6,278 nucleotides of DNA from an uncultured Candidatus Woesearchaeota archaeon (GCA_903891505.1 CAITEO010000043.1:1-6278), one strand, 5' to 3'. Positions 1 through 5,190 are shown, numbered from the stretch's first letter. Notes: generated from the sequence alone by a model not told the origin. Numbers and translations are program-made.

Positions 1-93
1 AAACCATGGGATTTCCAGTTGTTGGTAGGAGAGAATGGAAAGGTAGGAAATGAGGCAGCAACACCTTATTACTTCTACGTTGAACTACAGTAA
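1..93 (+). CDS. 3' end of a secreted-protein paralogue (C-terminal 30 codons)
   Basis: The reading frame is open from base 1 and ends at TAA 91-93. Its 30 residues are identical to residues 207-236 of the protein encoded at 357-1067, including the aromatic C-terminal strand PYYFYVELQ. The gene body lies upstream of the window, so the signal peptide and most of the fold cannot be seen. The perfect match in coding sequence, continuing through the stop codon into the terminator, shows a very recently copied or converted paralogue of the next gene. Function is unknown. By analogy with the two intact neighbours it is probably an exported, glycosylated surface protein. Confidence is high that this is the end of a real gene, and low for any function. 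Confidence 0.85.
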   Translation, partial: KPWDFQLLVGENGKVGNEAATPYYFYVELQ

Positions 94-127
94 ATGTGGT
101 GAGTAGAGGAATGAAAGAAGAGAGAAT

Positions 128-151
128 GATTTTTTTTATTTTTTTATTTTT
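128..151 (+). terminator. T-rich archaeal terminator after the upstream paralogue
   Basis: Three T-runs (8, 7 and 5 T) separated by single A residues lie about 35 bases after the stop codon at 93. Archaeal RNA polymerase terminates at such T-tracts without needing a hairpin. The same element follows the next gene within the duplicated segment, which supports it being a functional part of the duplicated unit. Confidence 0.6.
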
Positions 152-153
152 AG

Positions 154-338
154 ATGAAAATGGTAACATATACAATTCAAATATATGGCAAAGAAGAATT
201 AATTCAATTCAATGAGAAACAAAAAAAATCAAGTACATAGTTCAGGCAAGAGAAGGGCTTCAGAAGGTAGCTTCTTCACTTTATGCAATTCATGATCCTC
301 AGAATATATTATTATCTGAGGAAGAAAGAGAAATATAG
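154..338 (+). pseudogene. Frameshifted small ORF (about 61 aa if joined)
   Basis: ATG at 154 opens a frame (start MKMVTYTIQIYGKEELIQ) that stops at TAG 238-240. At the 8-A run 221-228 a one-base backward shift moves into another frame that stays open to TAG 336-338 and reads IKYIVQAREGLQKVASSLYA, then ends LLSEEEREI. Joined, this is a 61-residue charged, probably soluble protein, with 25 residues before and 36 after the junction. The codons CAA AAA AAA contain A_AAA_AAA, a classical -1 slippery heptamer. Explanations are a decayed gene, an assembly or sequencing indel in the homopolymer, or genuine slippage. There is no clear Shine-Dalgarno before 154, which lies just after the upstream T-tract; ATG 160 is an alternative start. 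I do not recognise a family. The protein-like quality of both halves is the only evidence, so this could be chance. Confidence 0.35.
297..321 (+). promoter_or_regulatory. Inverted repeat around a TATA-like core (candidate promoter/operator)
   Basis: The 7-bp arms CCTCAGA (297-303) and TCTGAGG (315-321) are perfect inverted repeats flanking the AT-only spacer ATATATTATTA. The spacer centre lies about 49 bases before ATG 357. If it is the TATA box, transcription would start near 333-335 and give a roughly 22-base leader that still contains the Shine-Dalgarno site at 342-348. A dimeric regulator binding the arms would mask the TATA box. The element overlaps the 3' end of the frameshifted small ORF. 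It could instead be an RNA hairpin. No function is shown by sequence alone. Confidence 0.4.
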
Positions 339-341
339 GTA

Positions 342-348
342 GGGAGGT
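342..348 (+). promoter_or_regulatory. Strong Shine-Dalgarno (GGGAGGT) fixing the start at 357
   Basis: GGGAGGT lies 8 bases before ATG 357. A nearer ATG at 349 reads only three codons to TGA, so it cannot be the start. Initiation at 357 immediately gives a clean signal peptide. Confidence 0.7.
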
Positions 349-356
349 ATGAAAGA

Positions 357-1067
357 ATGAATACAACAAAAAGAAGTGTATTTCTACTTTTAGTGCTAGG
401 GTTGTTTTCGCTTTATGCGATATCAGCTCAGCCATATGGTGGAAATGTTACCGCTGGTGAAAGCTCTAGGTTTAATGCAAGCATTGCTCCAACAATGGCA
501 TATGCTCAAGCCGGCAACGTGACGCAGCTTTCAATTGATGGAACTGCATTGACAACATCCTGGCAAGGTTTCTACGGAAATGTTACAGGAACATTGATAT
601 TAGGTGATGCGAATGGTAACAAGTTTTATACTTGGGGAAATCTGAGTTCACCTTCAGGAGAGGTTTACGCGAGTAGGAGTAATTCTGTAACTTGGGCGAG
701 CATAGATTGTGCTTCAATAGCAAACATAACTGCTGAACAGACTTATCTAGGACAGACAGCAGCAGATCCTGACAGCGTAACAAATACATATACGTTGACT
801 AGTCACCCATCGTTTCTTGTTGGTGCAACGAATTTGACTGGTTGTTATTCCACAAAAGCATATAATTCAAGTGGAGTGCAGGGCAATGGTTTCTGGCAGG
901 TATTGCTAGATGATAAGACGAACTCTGTTTATACAACTTTGTTGGATAATAATCCTGAAACTGGTTTTAATAATAAACCATGGGATTTCCAGTTGTTGGT
1001 AGGAGAGAATGGAAAGGTAGGAAATGAGGCAGCAACACCTTATTACTTCTACGTTGAACTACAGTAA
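357..1067 (+). CDS. Secreted beta-rich glycoprotein, tandem paralogue 1 (236 aa)
   Basis: This is an uncharacterised exported protein of a kind I associate with DPANN archaeal genomes; no named function is known to me. Residues 1-24 are a Sec-type signal peptide (KR, a hydrophobic core, then AISA before Q25). The mature part is rich in Ser, Thr, Asn, Gly and aromatic residues with strand-like alternation. It has eight N-X-S/T sequons (N30, N40, N54, N75, N95, N123, N159, N170) and two cysteines (C118, C163) that can pair. Shared blocks with the gene at 1352 include YGNVTG, GEVYASRS, C..xANITAEQ, TSHPSFLVG, VLLDD, WDFQLLV and the terminal YYFYVEL. There is no C-terminal membrane segment, sortase motif or type IV pilin signal, so retention at the surface would need a partner. 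The likely role is a surface or filament subunit (inference). A T-rich terminator follows. Confidence 0.9.
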   Translation: MNTTKRSVFLLLVLGLFSLYAISAQPYGGNVTAGESSRFNASIAPTMAYAQAGNVTQLSIDGTALTTSWQGFYGNVTGTLILGDANGNKFYTWGNLSSPSGEVYASRSNSVTWASIDCASIANITAEQTYLGQTAADPDSVTNTYTLTSHPSFLVGATNLTGCYSTKAYNSSGVQGNGFWQVLLDDKTNSVYTTLLDNNPETGFNNKPWDFQLLVGENGKVGNEAATPYYFYVELQ

Positions 1068-1137
1068 ATGTGGTGAGTAGAGGAATGAAAGAATAGAGAA
1101 TGATTTTTTTATTTTTTTTATTTTTAGATGAAAATGG
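975..1137 (+). repeat. Direct repeat copy B (matches 1-163)
   Basis: This is the downstream copy of the near-identical 163-base segment. It covers codons 207-236 and the stop of the 357-1067 gene plus its terminator. Downstream of 1137 the sequence is unrelated to that after 163. The third paralogue's 3' end does not share the DNA identity, only the protein motif. Confidence 0.95.
1103..1125 (+). terminator. T-rich terminator after paralogue 1
   Basis: T-runs of 7, 8 and 5 separated by single A residues lie about 36 bases after the stop at 1067. This copy of the element at 128-151 is conserved within the duplicated segment. It implies that paralogue 1 and paralogue 2 are at least partly separate transcription units. 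Confidence 0.6.
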
Positions 1138-1149
1138 GAAGAAGAGGAA

Positions 1150-1239
1150 ATGGAGACTAAATACGAAGCAAGAAGTGAATTTAGTGAGGTAAATGGAGAG
1201 AAGATAATTCAGGACATAAGTGGCAAACATGAAGAATGA
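1150..1239 (+). CDS. Possible 29-aa small ORF in the intergenic gap
   Basis: ATG 1150 follows the purine-rich stretch GAAGAAGAGGAA and reads METKYEARSEFSEVNGEKI then to HEE before TGA 1237-1239. The product would be acidic and hydrophilic. No family is recognised. Its first residues (METKYEA) faintly resemble the start of the next gene (METSYKK), so it could be a relic of a duplicated 5' end. The spacing from the nearest GAGG to the ATG is very short. The rest of 1068-1351 shows only the terminator and a candidate promoter. This entry is weak. Confidence 0.15.
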   Translation: METKYEARSEFSEVNGEKIIQDISGKHEE

Positions 1240-1301
1240 TTGAGTAAATGAGATAATCAAACGCAAACAAATAATCAAATAAAATGATGAATGTGGTTCA
1301 A

Positions 1302-1324
1302 AATTTAAGTTCATATAAATTAAA
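1302..1324 (+). promoter_or_regulatory. Candidate archaeal promoter for paralogue 2
   Basis: Two AT-only TATA-like blocks, AATTTAAG (near 1302-1309) and CATATAAATTAAA (1312-1324), lie 28-50 bases before ATG 1352. Using the first block, transcription would start near 1330 and the leader would retain the Shine-Dalgarno GGAGAGGG at 1338-1345. The background is AT-rich, so the call is tentative. Confidence 0.3.
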
Positions 1325-1351
1325 ATCAAAAACTAATGGAGAGGGAATGAA

Positions 1352-2086
1352 ATGGAAACAAGTTACAAAAAAACAAAGTACAGGGTTTGGATCCTGTTTT
1401 TTATGACCTTATTGGTCATGGCGACTGCAGTAAGCGCAGATCCTACGGGAGCAACTATAACGAGCAATACCACTAATGCAGGAAAGACGTACACTGCAGG
1501 TAATAGGTCTGATGCAGGTGGTTCTATAACTACAATGGCGTTAAGTGCAACTCAGCAAGATCAGCAGTGGAAAGCATATGTAGGAAATGTTTCTGGTAGT
1601 CTCTCCTTATCAGATTCTGGCGGTTTTACAATTTACGATTGGTCTCTCTCTAGTGGCTCAATCACAGGAAGGGTTTATGCAACCAGATCAAGTTCTGTTA
1701 GTTGGAGTAATGTGAATTGTACAAGTGCTGCAAACATAACTGCTGAAGAAACAGCATTGAGCATTAATAGTTCAGTTACTGATAGCATAAAAAATACTTT
1801 TAACTTCACTACTCATCCTTCGTTTTCTGTTGCAGGAAGAACGATTACTGCGAACAGTTGCAACGCAACGAGTACTTATGTAAGTAGTGCTAGGCAAACT
1901 CAATCATCTGCGGATTTCCCAGAGGTTATTTTGGATGATACAACAAGTATGATTTATGCGACAATAATAAATAATGACAAAACAGGTTATACTGGTGCTA
2001 CAACATATGATTTCCAGATGATTGTTGCAGATAATCCTTCAGTAACGTCGAATATGTACTACTTCTATGTTGAGTTAGGGTCATAA
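1352..2086 (+). CDS. Secreted beta-rich glycoprotein, tandem paralogue 2 (244 aa)
   Basis: This is a diverged homologue of the preceding gene. ATG 1352 follows GGAGAGGG (1338-1345) with 6 bases of spacing. Residues 1-29 are a Sec signal peptide: basic n-region KKTKYR, hydrophobic core, then AVSA before D30. Sequons are at N39, N51, N79, N122, N128, N139, N151 and N171. C123 and C170 match C118 and C163 of paralogue 1, which suggests a conserved disulphide. Shared blocks are VGNVSG, GRVYATRSSSVSW, AANITAEE, THPSFSV, VILDD, YDFQMIV and the C-terminal YYFYVEL. It ends with no membrane anchor. The next gene begins within 70 bases and no T-tract intervenes, so the two are probably co-transcribed. 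Function is unknown; a surface-layer or filament subunit role is inference. Its DNA is much more diverged than that of the first two copies. Confidence 0.9.
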   Translation: METSYKKTKYRVWILFFMTLLVMATAVSADPTGATITSNTTNAGKTYTAGNRSDAGGSITTMALSATQQDQQWKAYVGNVSGSLSLSDSGGFTIYDWSLSSGSITGRVYATRSSSVSWSNVNCTSAANITAEETALSINSSVTDSIKNTFNFTTHPSFSVAGRTITANSCNATSTYVSSARQTQSSADFPEVILDDTTSMIYATIINNDKTGYTGATTYDFQMIVADNPSVTSNMYYFYVELGS

Positions 2087-2137
2087 GTAGGTACTGGTGG
2101 AGATGAACAAAATGAATAAAAAAAATCAAGATTGTGT

Positions 2138-2152
2138 GGGGGAGGAGAGGAG
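2138..2152 (+). promoter_or_regulatory. Shine-Dalgarno cluster supporting the start at 2157
   Basis: GGGGGAGGAGAGGAG ends 4 bases before ATG 2157 and holds several anti-SD matches (GGAGG, GAGAGG, AGGAG). It lies inside the longer alternative frame that starts at GTG 2097, ATG 2103 or ATG 2112. It favours 2157 as the true start, because a signal peptide begins exactly there. Confidence 0.55.
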
Positions 2153-2156
2153 CTCA

Positions 2157-3038
2157 ATGAACTTTTTTAAGGGTTTAGTTCTTGTAGCTCTTCTCTTTCT
2201 TTTATTTTTCCTGTTGCCTTTTGGTACAAGTGCTCAGACATTCCTTGGTAAGAATGTAACAACGAAGGTGAATGTTACAAATGCAGCACCAGATGTGTTA
2301 GCATTATATATAACGTCACCTATTACTTTGAATGCAGGGTCTACAAGAGCAGTTCAGTGTAACGCAACTATTAGGGATTGGAATGGTCATAATGATATTG
2401 TAGGAGCAAATGCAACGTTTTACTATAAGGATAATCAATCAAACGATCCAGATAACAATAACACGCATTATACAAACACTACTTGTGTTGAGGCTAATAA
2501 TGATGGAAACTTTACATCTAACTATACCTGTACGTTTTCGATGCTTTATTTTGCTAACAACGGGACTTGGTATTGTAATGTTACTGCAAGGGATAGTAAG
2601 TATTTTACTAGTCTTAATGCTTCAGCAACAATATCTGCGTTGTATGCGTTGAATGTTACAGATATAATAGATTATGGTAATCTAAGTGTTAATGATTACT
2701 CAAATAACACAACTGCAATAGTAACTAATTTTGGGAACTCAATTATTAACGTCTCAGTTCTTGGTTATGGAACAACTCAGGGTGATGGAGTAGGTCTAGT
2801 TTGTCAGTATGGAGGAAATATTAGTATTCAGAATGAGAAGTTCTCGTCTGATATTTCTGCTGCATGGGGTTCAAAGACTACTTTGGGTACAACAAATAAG
2901 GATATAGGAATAACTCTTGCGAAGCAGACGCTTGATAATACATTAATAACTGCCAATACATATTGGCAGTTATATGTTCCGCCGAATCCATTTGGTTTGT
3001 GTACTGGTACGGTTAGGTTTACTGCGGCAACACCATAA
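2157..3038 (+). CDS. Secreted two-module surface glycoprotein (293 aa)
   Basis: An uncharacterised exported protein. From ATG 2157 the signal peptide is MNFFKG, a Leu/Phe core and GTSA before Q27. Longer starts (GTG 2097, ATG 2103, ATG 2112) would add up to 20 residues with an acidic stretch; ATG 2112 remains possible. Residues 45-160 look like an Ig-like module with C68, C110, C125 and C140 and the signatures CNATIRDWNGHNDI and NNGTWYCNVTARDS. Residues 161-293 form a second module (ALNVTDIIDYGNLSVND, NFGNSIINVSVLGYG, C216, C282) ending TYWQLYVPPNPFG then GTVRFTA. Six mature cysteines allow three disulphides. I count 18 sequons, unusually dense. There is no membrane anchor. It is closely linked to paralogue 2. 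It may be a larger structural or adhesive component assembled with the paralogues and held by the anchored protein encoded at 3255 (inference). Confidence 0.85.
   Translation: MNFFKGLVLVALLFLLFFLLPFGTSAQTFLGKNVTTKVNVTNAAPDVLALYITSPITLNAGSTRAVQCNATIRDWNGHNDIVGANATFYYKDNQSNDPDNNNTHYTNTTCVEANNDGNFTSNYTCTFSMLYFANNGTWYCNVTARDSKYFTSLNASATISALYALNVTDIIDYGNLSVNDYSNNTTAIVTNFGNSIINVSVLGYGTTQGDGVGLVCQYGGNISIQNEKFSSDISAAWGSKTTLGTTNKDIGITLAKQTLDNTLITANTYWQLYVPPNPFGLCTGTVRFTAATP
2946..2973 (+). repeat. Perfect 12-bp inverted repeat inside the coding region
   Basis: Arms ATAACTGCCAAT (2946-2957) and ATTGGCAGTTAT (2962-2973) are exact reverse complements around the 4-base loop ACAT. In frame it encodes ITANTYWQLY near the C-terminus of the protein at 2157-3038. 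A 12-bp stem with a tetraloop would form a stable mRNA hairpin or a cruciform. Confidence 0.9.
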
Positions 3039-3045
3039 TTGTGTA

Positions 3046-3079
3046 TTTTTTTAAATTTTCATTTTTCATTTTTTTTTTT
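3046..3079 (+). terminator. T-rich terminator after the secreted-gene cluster
   Basis: Several T-runs (7, 4, 5 and 9 bases long) begin 8 bases after the stop at 3038. This is a typical archaeal T-tract terminator and the likely end of the transcript containing the genes at 1352 and 2157. Confidence 0.6.
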
Positions 3080-3107
3080 GGTTTGTTTGTTATAGTGAAC
3101 CAAAAAA
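3074..3107. repeat. 10-bp inverted repeat after the terminator T-tract
   Basis: TTTTTTGGTT (3074-3083) and AACCAAAAAA (3098-3107) are perfect complements around a 14-base loop. It overlaps the T-tract on the + strand and would also present a T-tract on the - strand. It could be a bidirectional terminator or an RNA 3'-end hairpin. Most of the stem is A-T. Confidence 0.6.
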
Positions 3108-3143
3108 TAGATATACTACTAATTATAAGATGAAGTTTTAATG

Positions 3144-3195
3144 GATTAAATTTTGATAAGATTTAAATTGGATTTAAGTTTATCTGATTTAAATC
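3144..3195 (+). promoter_or_regulatory. Cluster of four GATTTAAAT-like repeats, candidate promoter region
   Basis: GATTAAATT (3144), GATTTAAATT (3160), GATTTAAGTT (3171) and GATTTAAATC (3186, a perfect 10-base palindrome) recur within 52 bases. Each resembles an archaeal TATA box (TTTAAAT core). The last would place transcription near 3215, about 40 bases before ATG 3255. The repetition suggests either multiple TATA boxes or regulator sites that overlap one. The flanking DNA is AT-rich, so some of this could be chance. The rest of 3108-3254 shows nothing further except the ribosome binding site GGGGT at 3246-3250. Confidence 0.4.
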
Positions 3196-3254
3196 TAATA
3201 TGCTTAACTGCTGTAGCTTATGTTTAATAGAGTTATTGGTTGAATGGGGTTGAC

Positions 3255-4475
3255 ATGAATAAAAAACATAGAATGAGAGTGTTGTGTTTAGTTTTATGTT
3301 TAGTGCTAATGTTTATCATAGTTCCTTTTGTGCATGCATCTTTGCTCGGGGTAAATAAGGTTTCTATTGATTACATGAATGTGCTTAGAGGGGGCTATGC
3401 GGAGGACACTGTTGTTGTGAGTTCTGGTTCATCGAATGACATAGCAGTATATGCTGAGGCTCAGGGTGATATAAAAGATTGGATTTCGTTTAAACCTACG
3501 CAGCAGCCTTTAGCTATGAATGCAAATAATCCTTCTACTATTCAAGTTATTGTTCAGCCTCCAATTGATGCAAGAGTTGGGTTTTATGAGGGAACTGTGT
3601 TGATTTCTACTGGACCTCTAGCAAATCAATCAGGTAACATGGGTACTAATGTTGTTGTTGCATTCGAAGTAAAGATTAGAGTGAATATAACTGATACGCA
3701 ATCATTGTCTTGTACTGCTGGAGGTTTTGATATTAAGGATTTAGAGGTAGGAAATCCTTTGGATTTTTCAGCAAGTGTGTCTAATAGTGGGAATGTTCGG
3801 GTTCGTCCTGATTTCAGGATTAATATTTATGATCAGGATCAGAAGAATTTGCTTGCTGTTTTGAACTATACATCACCAAGAGATATACTTCCTACGCTTT
3901 CAGATCAGATTACGGCTAGGTTGAATAATACGCTTAAAGTAGGACAGTATTGGGTGGATGCTTCTTCTCCTGTTTGTAATTCAAATTCTTTGCTTACTTT
4001 TTCGGTTCTTGAAAAAGGAGGGATTAGTGATGTTGGTGATTTTGTTAGATTGCAGAATGATGCTTGGGCTTTAACAGGTGATATTGTTCCAATAAATGCT
4101 AGTTTCAGGAATAGAGGTACAAGAATTGTTTCTGCTCAATTTAAAGGTATAGTTACAAAAGATGGGAAGATAGTTAAGACTATAGCATCAGATATACTTG
4201 ATGTAAATCCTGGTGAATTGATGCAGCTGCAGTCTTTTTTTACTCCGAATATATTCGGGCAGTACAGGATTAGTGGGCGAGTGTATTATAACAATAAAAT
4301 AACTTATGAGAAGGCGTCAATTCTTAATGTTAATCCTGGAACTAGTGCTGAAAGTAATCTATGGGTTGTGTATAAGTATTATGTGATATTGTTGTTATTT
4401 ATTGTTATTATAATTGTTTTGTTGTTTTTGATAATTAGGAGAAAGAAAAGAGCTAGAAAAATAGTTGTTAAATAG
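3255..4475 (+). CDS. Membrane-anchored multi-Ig-like surface protein (406 aa), possible chaperone/anchor
   Basis: ATG 3255 follows GGGGT (3246-3250); an in-frame TTG at 3240 adds five residues and is less likely. Residues 1-28 are a signal peptide (NKKHRMR, a hydrophobic core, VHA before S29). Three Ig-like beta modules follow at about 31-145, 150-253 and 257-360. The first has the pattern VLRGGYAEDTVVV, DIKDWISF and GFYEGTVLIST, typical of NEW3/COG1470-like or DUF916-like folds. The third ends in GQYRISGRVYYNNKITYEKA. Cysteines are C153 and C241. One transmembrane helix (about 374-394) is followed by RRKKRARK, so the body faces outward and the tail is cytoplasmic. Bacterial DUF916/DUF3324 proteins that partner WxL proteins have the same layout: signal, beta domains, terminal helix, basic tail. 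The inferred role is anchoring or chaperoning the secreted proteins encoded upstream. Homology is not proven. Its own promoter seems to lie at 3144-3195. Confidence 0.88.
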   Translation: MNKKHRMRVLCLVLCLVLMFIIVPFVHASLLGVNKVSIDYMNVLRGGYAEDTVVVSSGSSNDIAVYAEAQGDIKDWISFKPTQQPLAMNANNPSTIQVIVQPPIDARVGFYEGTVLISTGPLANQSGNMGTNVVVAFEVKIRVNITDTQSLSCTAGGFDIKDLEVGNPLDFSASVSNSGNVRVRPDFRINIYDQDQKNLLAVLNYTSPRDILPTLSDQITARLNNTLKVGQYWVDASSPVCNSNSLLTFSVLEKGGISDVGDFVRLQNDAWALTGDIVPINASFRNRGTRIVSAQFKGIVTKDGKIVKTIASDILDVNPGELMQLQSFFTPNIFGQYRISGRVYYNNKITYEKASILNVNPGTSAESNLWVVYKYYVILLLFIVIIIVLLFLIIRRKKRARKIVVK

Positions 4476-4533
4476 AAGAGTAGTTCAATTTCGTGTGTTT
4501 ATGCTTTGATTTTAATTTATGGGGTGCGCGAGT

Positions 4534-5172
4534 ATGTATGAGGATGAAAGACAAACAATGATTGATGTTCAGCTATTAAAGAAAGGTATAAAGAATGAAG
4601 ATGTTCTTCATGCGATGAATTCTGTGCCGAGGCATGAGTTTATTCCTATTTCTTCAAGGTCGCTTGCCTATGCAGATCTTGCAATCCCGATTGGTCATGC
4701 ACAGACGATAAGTCAGCCGTTTATTGTTGCGAGGATGCTTGAGCTTGCAGAGCTTCATCTATCTGATAGGGTTCTTGAGATTGGTGCTGGCTCGGGTTAT
4801 GTCGTTGCGCTTCTTGCAAGTATGTGTAATAAAGTTATTGGTCTTGAAAAAGTTCCTGAACTAGTCGAGTTCGCAAGGGAGAATCTGAAGAAAGTCGAGG
4901 CTACCAACGCGAGGATAATTGAGATGGACGGATCTGGTGGTGCTATGTCATATTGTCCGTATGATAAAATAATTATTAGTGCAGCGTGCCCTAAGATTCC
5001 TGAAGAGCTATTTGTTCAACTCCGTCCAGGAGGCGTGATTATAGCGCCGGTTGGCGATCGAGTTAGACAGGTTCTAACAAGAGCCAAGATGACGTCTAAG
5101 GGAATATTTGAGGAGAAATTCGAATTCTGTTCGTTTGTTCCTCTTATGGGCAAGAACGGGTTTGGAAAGTAG
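4534..5172 (+). CDS. pcm: Protein-L-isoaspartate O-methyltransferase (212 aa)
   Basis: This cytosolic repair enzyme transfers a methyl group from S-adenosylmethionine to the carboxyl of L-isoaspartyl residues in aged proteins, which starts their conversion back to normal aspartyl residues. Family hallmarks (numbering from ATG 4534) are the N-terminal ER..MIDVQLLKKGI, VPRHEF at about 31-36, the substrate-site motif QTISQP at 57-62, the SAM-binding motif I VLEIGAGSGY at 80-89, and DGSGG followed by YDKIIISAACPKIPE and LRPGGVIIAPVG. The length is normal for the family. ATG 4534 is preferred because GGGGTG (4521-4526) sits 7 bases upstream; ATG 4519 would add MGCAS and lacks a Shine-Dalgarno site. 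The gene starts 58 bases after the membrane-protein gene with no strong T-tract between, so read-through transcription is possible. No functional link to the surface genes is evident. Confidence 0.95.
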   Translation: MYEDERQTMIDVQLLKKGIKNEDVLHAMNSVPRHEFIPISSRSLAYADLAIPIGHAQTISQPFIVARMLELAELHLSDRVLEIGAGSGYVVALLASMCNKVIGLEKVPELVEFARENLKKVEATNARIIEMDGSGGAMSYCPYDKIIISAACPKIPEELFVQLRPGGVIIAPVGDRVRQVLTRAKMTSKGIFEEKFEFCSFVPLMGKNGFGK

Positions 5173-5190
5173 ATTAGGTATTTTGTTCAA

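Larger units (their letters stand above)
1..163 (+). repeat. Direct repeat copy A (matches 975-1137)
   Basis: Bases 1-163 align without gaps to 975-1137 (offset 974). I see a G/T difference at 120 and a shift of the single A splitting the T-tract (138 versus 1111). The repeat covers the last 30 codons, the stop, the short spacer and the T-rich terminator. The match stops abruptly after ATGAAAATGG. It starts at or before the window edge, so its true length is unknown. Confidence 0.95.

Noticed and set aside
229..435. 68-codon open frame on the - strand spanning the spacer and the start of the 357 gene
   Set aside because: It runs antisense through the ribosome binding site and signal peptide of a well-supported gene. 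Its hydrophobic product reflects AT-rich composition, and it has no recognisable family.
583..789. 68-codon - strand frame inside the 357-1067 gene
   Set aside because: It lies wholly antisense within a convincing coding region. The composition is typical of a shadow frame.
1..1137. Insertion sequence or CRISPR explanation for the direct repeats
   Set aside because: The repeats lie within coding sequence and its terminator, no transposase or terminal inverted repeats are seen, and there is no array of short regularly spaced repeats. Gene duplication explains them.
967..1329. 120-codon - strand frame over the terminator and spacer
   Set aside because: The Phe/Leu/Ser-rich translation comes from reading T/A-rich spacer and the T-tract in reverse. 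It overlaps the conserved C-terminal codons of the + strand gene and shows no protein family.
2410..2652. 80-codon + strand frame inside the secreted glycoprotein gene
   Set aside because: It is an alternative frame fully inside a gene with a signal peptide and conserved motifs. The Ile/Thr/Gln-rich product is a byproduct of Asn/Thr codons in the real frame.
357..3038. Type IV pilin (archaellin-like) interpretation of the secreted proteins
   Set aside because: The N-termini are Sec-type with A-X-A-like cleavage sites. No class III signal followed by a hydrophobic N-terminal helix of the mature protein is present.
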